Positions 51,796-60,482 of a DNA stretch of 64,000 nt are shown one piece after another. The stretch spans positions 1 through 64,000 of the forward strand of contig CANHCV010000004.1 of assembly GCA_947459245.1 (NCBI GenBank), written 5' to 3'. The notes beneath the pieces are model-generated. The model saw nothing but the letters and a program-made list of their open reading frames with translations, ran no database searches and was not told the origin of the DNA. The position numbers were made by a program, and so were the translations under genes. This DNA comes from Bacteroidota bacterium (GTDB lineage Bacteria > Bacteroidota > Bacteroidia > UBA7662 > CANHCV01). Numbering within the stretch: the first letter of the stretch is position 1; every line of letters begins with the position of its first letter.

Positions 51796-51803
51796 TTATT
51801 TGT

Positions 51804-52919
51804 TTATACCGCTGGTTTCCCAAGCTGCTTTTCTAACTCTTTCGCGATTTCTTCTCCCCTTAAATTCTTGGCAATGATTTTTCCATTGGGATCCAAAAGG
51901 AAGTTTTGAGGAATGAAATTCACTCCATAAACCTTTGCAGGTTCACATCTCCAACCCTTCAAATCACTCACATGAATCCATGGTAAGTTATCTTGTTGAA
52001 CGGCTTCTGCCCATGCGGCTTTATCTTCGTCCAAACTCACGCCATAAATTTCAAAATTCTTGTCGTGGTACATGGAATAAGCCAAAACAACATTTGGATT
52101 TTCTCTTCGGCAGGGTCCGCACCAAGAAGCCCAAAAATCTACCAATACATATTTTCCACGCAAAGAACTCAACTTAATTTTTTCGCCTTTTAAGTTGGGC
52201 AATTCGATATCTGGTGCCACAGCACCCATTTCTGTTCTTTTGTAGGCATCAATCAAGTCTTTAATTTTCTTGCCATAACGGGACTTTTGAGCATCTGCTC
52301 CAAATCCGGCGTAGAATTGCTCCATTTCTTTGGGAGTGGCATCCATGAAGTTTTCATACGTAAGCAATGCTGCCACGATGGAATTTTTATTCTTCCCAAT
52401 GAAACTTTTGATGTTATTCAACCGCTGGTTATTCAACGATTCTCCGATGCGAGCAATGGAATCCATCAATCCGTAATTGCTGCTTTCCTGGGCCATTTGG
52501 TAGTACATGCCCAATTCTTGCATTTGATTTTCAATTTTATAAACCGATTCTTGGTACTGGTGATAAACATCGTGGGTAGGAGATCCTGTAACGGATAATT
52601 TCTCCAAAGAATCCAAACTTCCACTTACGTTCATAAGGCTGTTTTCTACAAATAGAGGAAAAGAAACGTCTTTTCTCAAAAACATGATTTGGAAACGAGA
52701 TGGTTCGTCTACGGTTCCTTCCAAAACCACTTTTCCATCTGCACCGGCAATAACCGTATCAATTCTAGATGAATCTGCCACCGGCAATTGAACCAAAACC
52801 GTATCACCTTCTTTGGCTCCAGTGGCCTCAATGGTCACTTCATAACCACCTCCACCGCAAGAGGCCAATAACGCTGTTAAACCAATTCCAAAACAGCCAT
52901 TTAAAATCCAATTTTTCAT
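51804..52919 (-). CDS. TlpA family thiol-disulfide oxidoreductase lipoprotein (DUF4369-type)
   Basis: A 371-residue lipoprotein with signal ending LTALLASC. The N-terminal part (about 25-130) resembles DUF4369, with GAKEGDTVLVQL and VLEGTVDEPSRFQI. A helical linker follows. The C-terminal thioredoxin-like domain (about 230-371) has VLVDFWASWCGPCRRENPNVV, the catalytic Cys pair, and VNFIPQNFLLDPNGKII with the cis-Pro. Such proteins reduce disulfides at the periplasmic face. The gene is downstream of cutC, but a TATCTTTG box inside the cutC end suggests it can also be transcribed alone. Confidence 0.9.
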   Translation of the reverse strand: MKNWILNGCFGIGLTALLASCGGGGYEVTIEATGAKEGDTVLVQLPVADSSRIDTVIAGADGKVVLEGTVDEPSRFQIMFLRKDVSFPLFVENSLMNVSGSLDSLEKLSVTGSPTHDVYHQYQESVYKIENQMQELGMYYQMAQESSNYGLMDSIARIGESLNNQRLNNIKSFIGKNKNSIVAALLTYENFMDATPKEMEQFYAGFGADAQKSRYGKKIKDLIDAYKRTEMGAVAPDIELPNLKGEKIKLSSLRGKYVLVDFWASWCGPCRRENPNVVLAYSMYHDKNFEIYGVSLDEDKAAWAEAVQQDNLPWIHVSDLKGWRCEPAKVYGVNFIPQNFLLDPNGKIIAKNLRGEEIAKELEKQLGKPAV

Positions 52920-52921
52920 GT

Positions 52922-53665
52922 TTAAATATTTTTTGTCAAAGATAGAATATTTTTCACCCGTTCGGAATCCGTTCTTTGGTAAGAATATTCACCACCAAAA
53001 TCGGGTTTCCCCATAAAAACTCCTTCTTTTTCGAAGGTCATTTCACTTTTTTCAGACGTTCGTAGCGAAACATGAACGTGCTTGCATCCAGTTTCTTTAA
53101 GAATTTTGGCAACATTCGTTTCGTCAATTCCACTTCCCGGCATGATTTGAATTCGATTCCCAAATGATTTTTGCAAATCGGTGAGCAAATCAATTCCATC
53201 CATCGCTTTGTTCGAACCTCCCGAACTCAAAACTCGTATAAAACCAAGAGATGCCAGTGATTCCACGGTTTCCAATGGATCTCTGCTCATGTCCACAGCT
53301 CGGTGAAATGCCCAAGGCAAAGTTGGTCCTTCTTTCATCAATGCTTTTAAAAAAGCGATGTCCAATTCTCCATTGCTCAACAAAGCACCGGTTACCATTC
53401 CTTGAATGGGTAATTTTTTGAGGTAGAAAACATCTCGAAGCATGCTTTCTTTTTCTTCAGATTGGAAGAGGAAATCTCCACCTCTCGGACGTAGTATGGG
53501 CCAGATTTCGATTTTTGGGATTTTCGTGCAAATTTCTACGGTTCCGATCGATGGAGTGGTTCCACCTTCTCCCAAATTATCGCAAAGTTCAACCCGTTTG
53601 GCTCCGCCTTTGGCGGCTTCTTGGGTACTTCGAAACCCATTGGAACAAATTTCTACCTCAATCAT
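52922..53665 (-). CDS. cutC: CutC family protein
   Basis: A 247-residue TIM-barrel protein named copper homeostasis protein CutC. It starts MIEVEICSNGFRSTQEAAKG with GAKRVELCDNLGEGGTTPS, then RPRGGDFLF, LPWAFHRAVDMSRDP and VLSSGGSNKAMDG, all strongly conserved. The link to copper handling rests on old data and is doubtful for most members. The ATG shares a base with the preceding stop; the frame continues 27 codons upstream inside the aspartylglucosaminidase-like gene and is rejected. Confidence 0.92.
   Translation of the reverse strand: MIEVEICSNGFRSTQEAAKGGAKRVELCDNLGEGGTTPSIGTVEICTKIPKIEIWPILRPRGGDFLFQSEEKESMLRDVFYLKKLPIQGMVTGALLSNGELDIAFLKALMKEGPTLPWAFHRAVDMSRDPLETVESLASLGFIRVLSSGGSNKAMDGIDLLTDLQKSFGNRIQIMPGSGIDETNVAKILKETGCKHVHVSLRTSEKSEMTFEKEGVFMGKPDFGGEYSYQRTDSERVKNILSLTKNI
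52937..52944 (-). promoter_or_regulatory. Internal promoter -7 box for the TlpA lipoprotein gene
   Basis: TATCTTTG on the minus strand matches TAnnTTTG, lies in the last codons of cutC and 17 bases upstream of the TlpA lipoprotein ATG at 52919. Confidence 0.55.
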
Positions 53666-54648
53666 TAGTCGATGAGGTATTTGCCGGGGATCAACTCGGT
53701 TTTTTGAGCCGTTTTTACCGCATAGGAAAATCCTTTGTGAACGCAATAGGCGCCGTATTCTCCTTCTTTACTCACCGCAATAAATCCAACTTGAATGTCT
53801 TTAATTCGATGTTTTTGTCGTTTGTAAACCCGGTCAACGGCTTCTTTGCAGGCAGCTTCGGGCGATTTTCCTTGTCGCATTAATTCCACCACCAAATGAC
53901 TTCCAGCGATGCGTATAACTTCTTCACCGTGGCCGGTTGCTGTAGCACCTCCCACTTCTTCGTCTACAAACAAACCGGCTCCAATGATGGGCGAGTCTCC
54001 AATTCGGCCTCTCATTTTGAAAGCCATTCCGCTCGTGGTACAGGCCCCAGCCAATTTCCCAGCTTGGTCAATGGCCAACATGCCAATGGTGTCGTGGTTT
54101 TCAATGTTGATGATGGGTTTGTACTCGCTTTTTTTCAACCACTCTTTCCACGCTTTTTCCGATTCTGGAGTAAGTAGATTTTCTTTTTTAAATCCTTGTT
54201 GAAGAGCAAATTGCAAAGCCCCATCTCCCGTAAGAATCACGTGCGGTGTTTTCTCCATCACAGCCCGAGCTACGGAAACCGGATGAACAATGTTTTCCAA
54301 GGCGAGCACGGCTCCGCAAGCTCCATCTCCACGCATCACGCAAGCATCCAAGGTAACTCTTCCTTCCCGATCGGGGAATCCACCCAAACCCACGGTCATT
54401 TCTTTCGGGTCGGCCTCTGGGATCCAAACGCCTTGTTCTACTGCCGTAAGCGCATCTCCACCGGAAGAAAGAACATTCCAAGCTCCTTCGTTAGCGCCCA
54501 ACCCCATGTTCCAAGTAGAAATGACCAATGGAAAACTGTTCGAAGCGTTCCTTTTTTTCTTTTTTTCTTCTCCAAAAACGGTTGTTGAATTGGAAAGAAT
54601 TCCGGCTCCAGCGAGTCCGGCTAGTTTAATAAATGATTTGCGGTTCAT
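53665..54648 (-). CDS. Exported N4-(beta-N-acetylglucosaminyl)-L-asparaginase-like (Ntn) hydrolase
   Basis: A 327-residue enzyme of the aspartylglucosaminidase/isoaspartyl peptidase family, which autocleaves before a Thr to become active. The site NHDTIGM puts the nucleophile at Thr187; GRIGDSPIIGAGLFVDEE and ATGHGEEVIR are conserved substrate-side motifs. The N-terminus MNRKSFIKLAGLAGAGIL looks like a Tat signal with RK instead of RR. The natural substrate could be glycosylated asparagine or isoaspartyl peptides. It overlaps folB by 4 bases and cutC by one. Confidence 0.88.
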   Translation of the reverse strand: MNRKSFIKLAGLAGAGILSNSTTVFGEEKKKKRNASNSFPLVISTWNMGLGANEGAWNVLSSGGDALTAVEQGVWIPEADPKEMTVGLGGFPDREGRVTLDACVMRGDGACGAVLALENIVHPVSVARAVMEKTPHVILTGDGALQFALQQGFKKENLLTPESEKAWKEWLKKSEYKPIINIENHDTIGMLAIDQAGKLAGACTTSGMAFKMRGRIGDSPIIGAGLFVDEEVGGATATGHGEEVIRIAGSHLVVELMRQGKSPEAACKEAVDRVYKRQKHRIKDIQVGFIAVSKEGEYGAYCVHKGFSYAVKTAQKTELIPGKYLID

Positions 54649-55001
54649 GCGGTAAATTCGGTTGTGGTAGCAATTCCATGAATGGCGGGACGCAATTTAC
54701 GAACGGTTACGAAAACTTGTTGAGGGGAAAGGTTGAATGGAAGTAAATAGGCGTTTTTGATGGAAAAAGCCACTTCCTCTATGGTTTTTTTAGGAATAGC
54801 CATGTGGCTTTTTGCGATCGCAGAAATGCTTTCGTAATTGATGCTAGAGGTCAATTCGTCATCAATGCTGTTGGAAATGGGTAAAGAAAGTTCAACATCT
54901 ACCTCAAACCATCCACCACATTTCTGCTCTTCAGGGTAGAAACCATGAAAGGCAAAAAAACGAAGCCCTTTGACCCTCAAGATAGATTCTCTTTTTTCCA
55001 T
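54645..55001 (-). CDS. folB: Dihydroneopterin aldolase
   Basis: A 118-residue enzyme of folate synthesis, converting dihydroneopterin to 6-hydroxymethyl-dihydropterin. FFAFHGFYPEEQKCGGWFEVDVEL holds the conserved Tyr and Glu of FolB, SINYESISAIAKSHM and TIEEVAFSIKNA follow, and VTVRKLRPAI contains the catalytic Lys. I take the ATG at 55001; a TTG two codons upstream overlaps a near-match promoter box (GAACTTTG, 55012-55005). It heads a minus-strand run of four genes. Confidence 0.92.
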   Translation of the reverse strand: MEKRESILRVKGLRFFAFHGFYPEEQKCGGWFEVDVELSLPISNSIDDELTSSINYESISAIAKSHMAIPKKTIEEVAFSIKNAYLLPFNLSPQQVFVTVRKLRPAIHGIATTTEFTA

Positions 55002-55041
55002 GTTCAAAGTTCTTGATTTTTAAGAACCAAAAAGCCAATTG

Positions 55042-55064
55042 TGCGTTTTATTTTTGCAAAAACT
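55042..55064 (+). promoter_or_regulatory. Promoter of the glutaryl-CoA dehydrogenase gene
   Basis: TATTTTTG at 55049-55056 matches TAnnTTTG, 15 bases upstream of the ATG. The 23-base block is the same, but for one base, as the promoter block at 46451-46473. Confidence 0.65.
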
Positions 55065-55071
55065 TTTCATT

Positions 55072-56250
55072 ATGAGAACCGATAATTTCGAAGCACCCGA
55101 TTATTACTTGTTGGACGAACTGCTAACCGATGAACATAAGTTGATTCGCGATTCTGTTCGGGCTTGGGTAAAAAAAGAACTTTCTCCCATCATTGAAGAT
55201 TACGCCCAACGTGCTGAGTTTCCTCGCCACATCATCAAGGGGCTAGGAGAAATTGGTGCATTTGGACCTGCTTTACCAGCCGAATACGGTTGTGGTGGTA
55301 TGGATCAAATTACCTATGGAATCATCATGCAAGAATTGGAACGCTGCGATTCCGGTATTCGTTCAACCGCATCCGTTCAAGGTTCTTTGGTAATGTATCC
55401 CATTTACAAGTACGGTTCTGAAGAACAACGCAAAAAGTATCTTCCTAAACTTGCTTCCGGTGAATGGATGGGATGTTTCGGACTTACCGAACCCGACCAC
55501 GGTTCAAATCCAGGTGGAATGACCACGAACATCAAAGACATGGGCGATCATTACTTGTTGAATGGGGCCAAAATGTGGATTTCAAACGCACCTTTCGCAG
55601 ATGTTGCTGTAGTTTGGGCCAAAAATGAAGAAGGACGCATCAAAGGAATCATTGTTGAGCGTGGAATGGAAGGATTTTCAACGCCCGAAACCCACAACAA
55701 ATGGTCGCTTCGCGCTTCCGCTACAGGAGAATTGGTTTTCGATAACGTAAAAGTTCCAAAGGAAAATCTTCTTCCCAACATTGAGGGATTGAAGGGGCCT
55801 TTGGGTTGCTTGGATTCTGCTCGTTACGGCATTGCGTGGGGAGTGGTTGGAGCGGCTATGGATTGTTACGATAGCGCTTTGAAATACTCTTTGCAGCGCG
55901 AACAGTTCGGAAAGCCCATTGCCTCTTTCCAATTGCAACAAAAGAAATTGGCTGAAATGGTGACCGAAATTACCAAAATGCAATTGATGGTTTGGCGCCT
56001 TGGAACCTTGAAAAACGATGACCGTGCTTCAACGGCGCAAATTTCCATGGCAAAACGCAATAACGTAGAGAAAGCCATGTGGATCGCTCGCGAAGCTCGC
56101 CAAATTCACGGCGGAATGGGAATTACCGGTGAATACCCCATCATGCGCCACATGATGAACTTGGAATCGGTGGTTACCTACGAAGGAACGCACGACATTC
56201 ACTTGTTGATTACCGGAATGGACATCACTGGAATTTCAGCTTTCCGTTAA
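55072..56250 (+). CDS. Glutaryl-CoA dehydrogenase (acyl-CoA dehydrogenase family)
   Basis: A 392-residue FAD enzyme. SGIRSTASVQGSLVM matches glutaryl-CoA dehydrogenases, where the Arg contacts the substrate carboxylate; GCFGLTEPDHGSNPGG, MWISNAP and REQFGKPI are the FAD and acyl-CoA motifs. The catalytic base is Glu371 in TYEGTHDIH. It oxidises and decarboxylates glutaryl-CoA to crotonyl-CoA in lysine and tryptophan breakdown. The open frame extends 11 codons further upstream into the promoter; I use the ATG after the TATTTTTG box. The stop overlaps the next gene by one base. Confidence 0.9.
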   Translation: MRTDNFEAPDYYLLDELLTDEHKLIRDSVRAWVKKELSPIIEDYAQRAEFPRHIIKGLGEIGAFGPALPAEYGCGGMDQITYGIIMQELERCDSGIRSTASVQGSLVMYPIYKYGSEEQRKKYLPKLASGEWMGCFGLTEPDHGSNPGGMTTNIKDMGDHYLLNGAKMWISNAPFADVAVVWAKNEEGRIKGIIVERGMEGFSTPETHNKWSLRASATGELVFDNVKVPKENLLPNIEGLKGPLGCLDSARYGIAWGVVGAAMDCYDSALKYSLQREQFGKPIASFQLQQKKLAEMVTEITKMQLMVWRLGTLKNDDRASTAQISMAKRNNVEKAMWIAREARQIHGGMGITGEYPIMRHMMNLESVVTYEGTHDIHLLITGMDITGISAFR

Positions 56251-57107
56251 TGAAACCGATATTTTTAAAAAGAGCGAAGGGGTTATTCTTCGCTCTTTTT
56301 GTTTCCCTTTTGGGAAAAGCGCAAACCCCCATTTTTGAAATATCCGGAAACGGATTAAGCAAACCATCGTATTTGATTGGAACCCTGCATTTAGGGTGCG
56401 AGGAATCAAAGTTGGTGCCGCCCAATTTCAGATCTTATTTGGTTAATTCGGAGGCCTTGGTTTTAGAGTTAAACCTGAAGAAGGTATCGGAACAAATCAA
56501 AATCACCACCAAAGCCATTGTGCCCAAAGAGCGTTCGTTGGATCTGCTGATGGGAGCTCGGTATTCTGAATTTAAAAGGGAAGTTCAACAACAGTACCAG
56601 TTGGATGTTGCGGCCTTTGAACGTTTTCATCCCATGATGACGACCTCGCTCTTGGCGGCTAAATTACTTCCGTGTTCCAAATCCAAAGGTTCAGAAACCA
56701 TTTTGATGGAAGTTGCCGATTCCATAAAGATTCCAGTCATGGGTTTGGAAACAGCCTCCGAACAAGCCAACATTCTTTTTTCGATTCCCGATTCGGAGGC
56801 CGTGCAATCACTTTGGGAAATGGGAACGAACCGAAGCAAGGCCCAGCACGATTGGGATGAACTCCAACGGGTTTTCGCCCTAGGTAACATCGATTCAATC
56901 GCGAAGTTCATCGAGGAATCGGATGAAATGAAGATGGACTTGGAAAAAATGCTGTTTCAACGCAACCGGAATTGGGCGAAAACCCTTCCGGCCCTGATGA
57001 AAAAGAAGTCGGTTTTCATTGCTGTTGGGGCCGGCCATCTCGGTGGTTCTCATGGTTTAGTGGCTTTACTTCGTGAAGCGGGTTACACGGTGGTGGAAAA
57101 ACAGTGA
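56250..57107 (+). CDS. TraB/GumN family protein
   Basis: A 285-residue exported protein with signal peptide MKPIFLKRAKGLFFALF and on to GKAQ. The TraB-fold motifs are SYLIGTLHLG near residue 45 and VFIAVGAGHLGGSHGLV near the C-terminus, as in EreA/ChaN-like metal-dependent hydrolases. Its activity is unknown. It begins at the TAATG overlap with the dehydrogenase. A near-ideal terminator hairpin lies inside its first 17 codons (56267-56300), so its expression should depend on read-through. Confidence 0.83.
   Translation: MKPIFLKRAKGLFFALFVSLLGKAQTPIFEISGNGLSKPSYLIGTLHLGCEESKLVPPNFRSYLVNSEALVLELNLKKVSEQIKITTKAIVPKERSLDLLMGARYSEFKREVQQQYQLDVAAFERFHPMMTTSLLAAKLLPCSKSKGSETILMEVADSIKIPVMGLETASEQANILFSIPDSEAVQSLWEMGTNRSKAQHDWDELQRVFALGNIDSIAKFIEESDEMKMDLEKMLFQRNRNWAKTLPALMKKKSVFIAVGAGHLGGSHGLVALLREAGYTVVEKQ
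56267..56300 (+). terminator. Terminator-like hairpin inside the signal-peptide codons of the TraB/GumN gene
   Basis: AAAAAGAGCGAAG (56267-56279) and CTTCGCTCTTTTT (56288-56300) form a perfect 13-bp stem with an 8-base loop, the right arm ending in five T followed by GTTT. It lies 17 bases after the dehydrogenase stop, the expected place for a terminator, but is entirely within the downstream reading frame. Confidence 0.75.
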
Positions 57108-57177
57108 TTTAAAGAAACCGCAAAAAGTACTATCTTGGACTTTTAAAACCAATTCGGGCCATTCAAATGACCCCTTA

Positions 57178-58908
57178 ATGAAAAACTTTACTATGGAAAA
57201 CACAAACTCAAAATCGCACCCCAAAGGACTATGGGTACTGTTTCTAACGGAAATGTGGGAACGTTTCGGTTATTATTTGATGTTGGGAATTTTCTCCTTG
57301 TACATGCTAGATGGATGGAACAACGGAGGTATGGGATTTAGCCCCGGTAAAAAATCCGATATCTATGGAACCTATCTCGGATTGGTGTATTTAACTCCTT
57401 TTATTGGAGGATTATTGGCCGACCGAATTTTGGGTTACCGCAGATCGATTATTTCAGGTGGTTTAATGATGGCAGCCGGTTATTTTTTGTTGGCTGTTCA
57501 TAGCAATACTACGTTTTACATCGCCTTGTTGTTAATTATTCTAGGAAATGGGTTCTTTAAACCAAATATTTCAACATTGGTAGGAAACCTTTACAGCGGA
57601 GATGATTTAAAAGATAAAAAGGACGCTGGTTTCAACATTTTCTACATGGGAATTAACCTGGGTGCATTTATCTGCAATTTCGTTGCGGCATACATGCGCA
57701 TCAACTACGGTTGGGGATTCGCTTTCGCAGCCGCTGGTGTGGGAATGATTATTGGAGTTCTTGTTTTTATCTCCGGTTCAAAACACATCAAACATGTAGA
57801 TATCGTAAAACCAACCAAAGAAGGAGACATGTCTACCGGTCGCATTTTGATGATGACCGTTTTACCCATGTTTGTGTTTGGTGCCATTGGTTATGCCTTG
57901 CCCGGAAATTTCTTGGGCTCAGATACCAATGATGCATTTATCATTGGTTGTTTACCCGTAATAGGTTTCTTTATCTATTTGGCTTTCAAATCAGAAGTTA
58001 AAGAAAGTCGTGCCATTAAAGCTCTTTTGGCGGTATTTACTTGTGTTATTTTATTCTTCGCCATTTTTCACCAAAATGGAGATGCTCTAACCGTTTGGGC
58101 TGAAGATCATACCGATCGAAAAATGTCGGAAGGGGTTGCGCAAGTGGCCGACAAAATTGGAATGGCTCAAGTGGTTATCAACAACGATTTGGTATCGGCA
58201 GATCAGGCGACTTTTGATGCAGAAATTGGAAAAATGCGCGCTCAAGAAGAAGCAATGCCCGCTGTGTCTGTTGAAGAGATCAAAGCCAAAGGCGAGTTCA
58301 GTAACCAAGTTGGCCAACTGGAAAAATCTCGCAAATATTTTGAGACCTTGCCCAAGGACCAAATCCCAGCCCAAGGATCTAATTTGAAATTGTATTCTAC
58401 CGAATTGTACCAATCGATTAATCCATTTTGGGTAGTTGTTTTAACTCCTGTAGTTGTAGGTATTTTTGGATGGTTGGCTCGTAAAAAGAAAGAACCAAGT
58501 ACACCAACAAAAATTGCCATTGGTTTGATCATTACCGCTCTTTCGGCCTTGGTTATGGTTGGCGCCGTTTCTGCTAGCCACGACTTATCTACCAAGGCAA
58601 GCTCATTATGGCTCATTGCATCCTATGGAGTTATTACCATCGGTGAGCTTTGTTTATCTCCAATGGGTCTCTCTCTGGTTTCTAAACTTTCTCCACCGCG
58701 CATTACGGCCCTCATGATGGGCGGTTATTTCTTAGCTATTTCAGTTGGAAATAAGCTTTCTGGAATGCTTTCCAGTTTGTGGGAAGGCATGGAAGATAAA
58801 AAAGATTTCTTCTACTTAAACTTCGGTTTGGTTTTGGGCGCAGCACTTTTACTGTTCTTAATGTTGAAGTGGTTGAATAATGTAATGAAAGAAAACAACG
58901 TTCAGTAA
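57178..58908 (+). CDS. POT family peptide transporter, long-loop form
   Basis: A 576-residue proton-coupled oligopeptide transporter with about 14 helices. The family motif appears as EMWERFGYYLM (usual ExxERFxYYGMR; Gly and Arg are missing). GNGFFKPNIS and FNIFYMGINLGAF, then GELCLSPMGLSLVSKLSP, are conserved. Between about residues 300 and 420 there is a large polar insert (from HQNGDALTVW to ELYQSINPFW) that the next gene's product lacks. I take ATG 57178; 57193 is also possible. An imperfect box TATCTTGG lies at 57131. Substrates are presumably di- and tripeptides. Confidence 0.85.
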   Translation: MKNFTMENTNSKSHPKGLWVLFLTEMWERFGYYLMLGIFSLYMLDGWNNGGMGFSPGKKSDIYGTYLGLVYLTPFIGGLLADRILGYRRSIISGGLMMAAGYFLLAVHSNTTFYIALLLIILGNGFFKPNISTLVGNLYSGDDLKDKKDAGFNIFYMGINLGAFICNFVAAYMRINYGWGFAFAAAGVGMIIGVLVFISGSKHIKHVDIVKPTKEGDMSTGRILMMTVLPMFVFGAIGYALPGNFLGSDTNDAFIIGCLPVIGFFIYLAFKSEVKESRAIKALLAVFTCVILFFAIFHQNGDALTVWAEDHTDRKMSEGVAQVADKIGMAQVVINNDLVSADQATFDAEIGKMRAQEEAMPAVSVEEIKAKGEFSNQVGQLEKSRKYFETLPKDQIPAQGSNLKLYSTELYQSINPFWVVVLTPVVVGIFGWLARKKKEPSTPTKIAIGLIITALSALVMVGAVSASHDLSTKASSLWLIASYGVITIGELCLSPMGLSLVSKLSPPRITALMMGGYFLAISVGNKLSGMLSSLWEGMEDKKDFFYLNFGLVLGAALLLFLMLKWLNNVMKENNVQ

Positions 58909-58925
58909 TCTCTAATCGCGAAATC

Positions 58926-60449
58926 GTGGAATCAAATCAGGCATTAGCCGATATTCATAATTTTAAAGGCAAGTACCCCAAGCAATTGTGGTACTTGTTT
59001 TTTAGTGAAATGTGGGAACGTTTCAGCTTCTATGGAATGCGTGGAATGTTAACCTTTTTCATGATCAACCAACTGTTCATGGATGAAAAAGTAGCCAACC
59101 TTCAATATGGTGCTACTCAAGCATTTGTGTACGCATTTACGTTTATCGGTGGGCTATTTGCTGATAAAATCTTGGGATTTCAACGTTCCCTGTTTTGGGG
59201 TGGAATTTTAATGGTCTTGGGTAGTGTCATTTTGGCAATCGATCCGGAAAAGTTCTTCTTCTTAGGAATCAGTTTTAATATTGTAGGTTCTGGTTTTTTC
59301 AAACCCAATATTTCAACCATGGTGGGTGCTTTGTACCGCGATGGAGATGAACGCCGAGATGCCGGTTTTTCATTATTCTATTCGGGCATCAATATTGGTG
59401 CACTTTTAGGAGGATATTTTTGTATCGCCATCGGAAAAGGTACGTTCATGGAAAACAGCATTCCTGTCGATTTGAGATGGAATATGGCTTTCGGTGTGGT
59501 ATCTGTTTTGATGACCATTAGTCTAATTACGTTTGTCTTTACAAAAAAATCATTGGGACCCATTGGTTTACCTCCTGTAAGAACCCATGCAGATGGAACA
59601 CCAAAGAAGAAAGGAATGGCCGAAATTTCTGTTTTCGTTGGGTCTTTGCTTGCCATTCCCCTCATCATGAAAATGGTGGCCAATACCGAATATACCGATT
59701 GGTTTATGTACTTCATTGGACCATTCAGTTTGCTGTATTTGTTGTGGGAAATGCGGTCTACAAGCAGTAGCGAAAATAAAAAGCTCATTGCAGCCTTGTG
59801 TTTTATCTTGTTTTCTGTTGTCTTTTGGGCGATTTTCGAACAAGCCGGTGGCTCTTTAAGTATTTTCGCAGCCAATCACGTTCATGATCAGCTTTTGGGG
59901 ATGTTTACTCTCGATCCCAACGGCGTAAACAATGCCGCCAATTCGCTATTCGTCATCATCTTTGCCCCGATTATTGGTTTGATTTGGCTGGCCATGGCAA
60001 AGAAGAAAATTGAACCAAACACCGTTGTGAAATTCGGAATTGCCTTTTTGTTTTTGGGACTCTCTTTTTACACGTTTTTTGCGACTCGATTTTTTGCAGA
60101 TATTCAAGGAATGACGTCCTTGGATATGTTTACATTGGCCTATTTTATTGTAACCCTAGGAGAGTTGTGTTTGTCACCCATTGGACTTTCCATCATGACC
60201 AAACTTTCTCCCAAGAAATTACAAGGATTAATGATGGGAATGTGGTTTTTAGCCAGTGCCTATGGGCAATATGTTGCCGGTTTATTCGGTGCTAGTATTG
60301 TTTCTGATGTTCAAAATGCTTCAAACTTGGACAAGCTGAATACTTATACCGAAGGATACAAACAATTTGGTTTGTACGCTATCATTGCTGGTGTGGTATT
60401 GATCGCCATTTCACCGATCATAAGGAAGCTGATGCAAGAAGTTAAATAA
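58926..60449 (+). CDS. POT family peptide transporter, compact form
   Basis: A 507-residue paralogue of the preceding transporter, starting at GTG 17 bases after its stop. The signature EMWERFSFYGMRGML is complete, including the Arg. GSGFFKPNISTMVG, FSLFYSGINIGALLGGYF and GELCLSPIGLSIMTKLSPK align with the first protein, but the loop after AGGSLSIFAANH is short. The two genes should be co-transcribed and end at a strong terminator. Substrate differences between them are likely but not predictable. Confidence 0.9.
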   Translation: MESNQALADIHNFKGKYPKQLWYLFFSEMWERFSFYGMRGMLTFFMINQLFMDEKVANLQYGATQAFVYAFTFIGGLFADKILGFQRSLFWGGILMVLGSVILAIDPEKFFFLGISFNIVGSGFFKPNISTMVGALYRDGDERRDAGFSLFYSGINIGALLGGYFCIAIGKGTFMENSIPVDLRWNMAFGVVSVLMTISLITFVFTKKSLGPIGLPPVRTHADGTPKKKGMAEISVFVGSLLAIPLIMKMVANTEYTDWFMYFIGPFSLLYLLWEMRSTSSSENKKLIAALCFILFSVVFWAIFEQAGGSLSIFAANHVHDQLLGMFTLDPNGVNNAANSLFVIIFAPIIGLIWLAMAKKKIEPNTVVKFGIAFLFLGLSFYTFFATRFFADIQGMTSLDMFTLAYFIVTLGELCLSPIGLSIMTKLSPKKLQGLMMGMWFLASAYGQYVAGLFGASIVSDVQNASNLDKLNTYTEGYKQFGLYAIIAGVVLIAISPIIRKLMQEVK

Positions 60450-60482
60450 CAAAAAAGCCCCGGAATTCGGGGCTTTTTTTAT
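60449..60482. terminator. Bidirectional terminator
   Basis: GCCCCG and CGGGGC flank a GAATT loop, with A-run and T-run on either side. It ends the POT transporter unit and, read on the minus strand, the gene at 60479-61018, whose stop codon lies at its edge. Confidence 0.9.
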
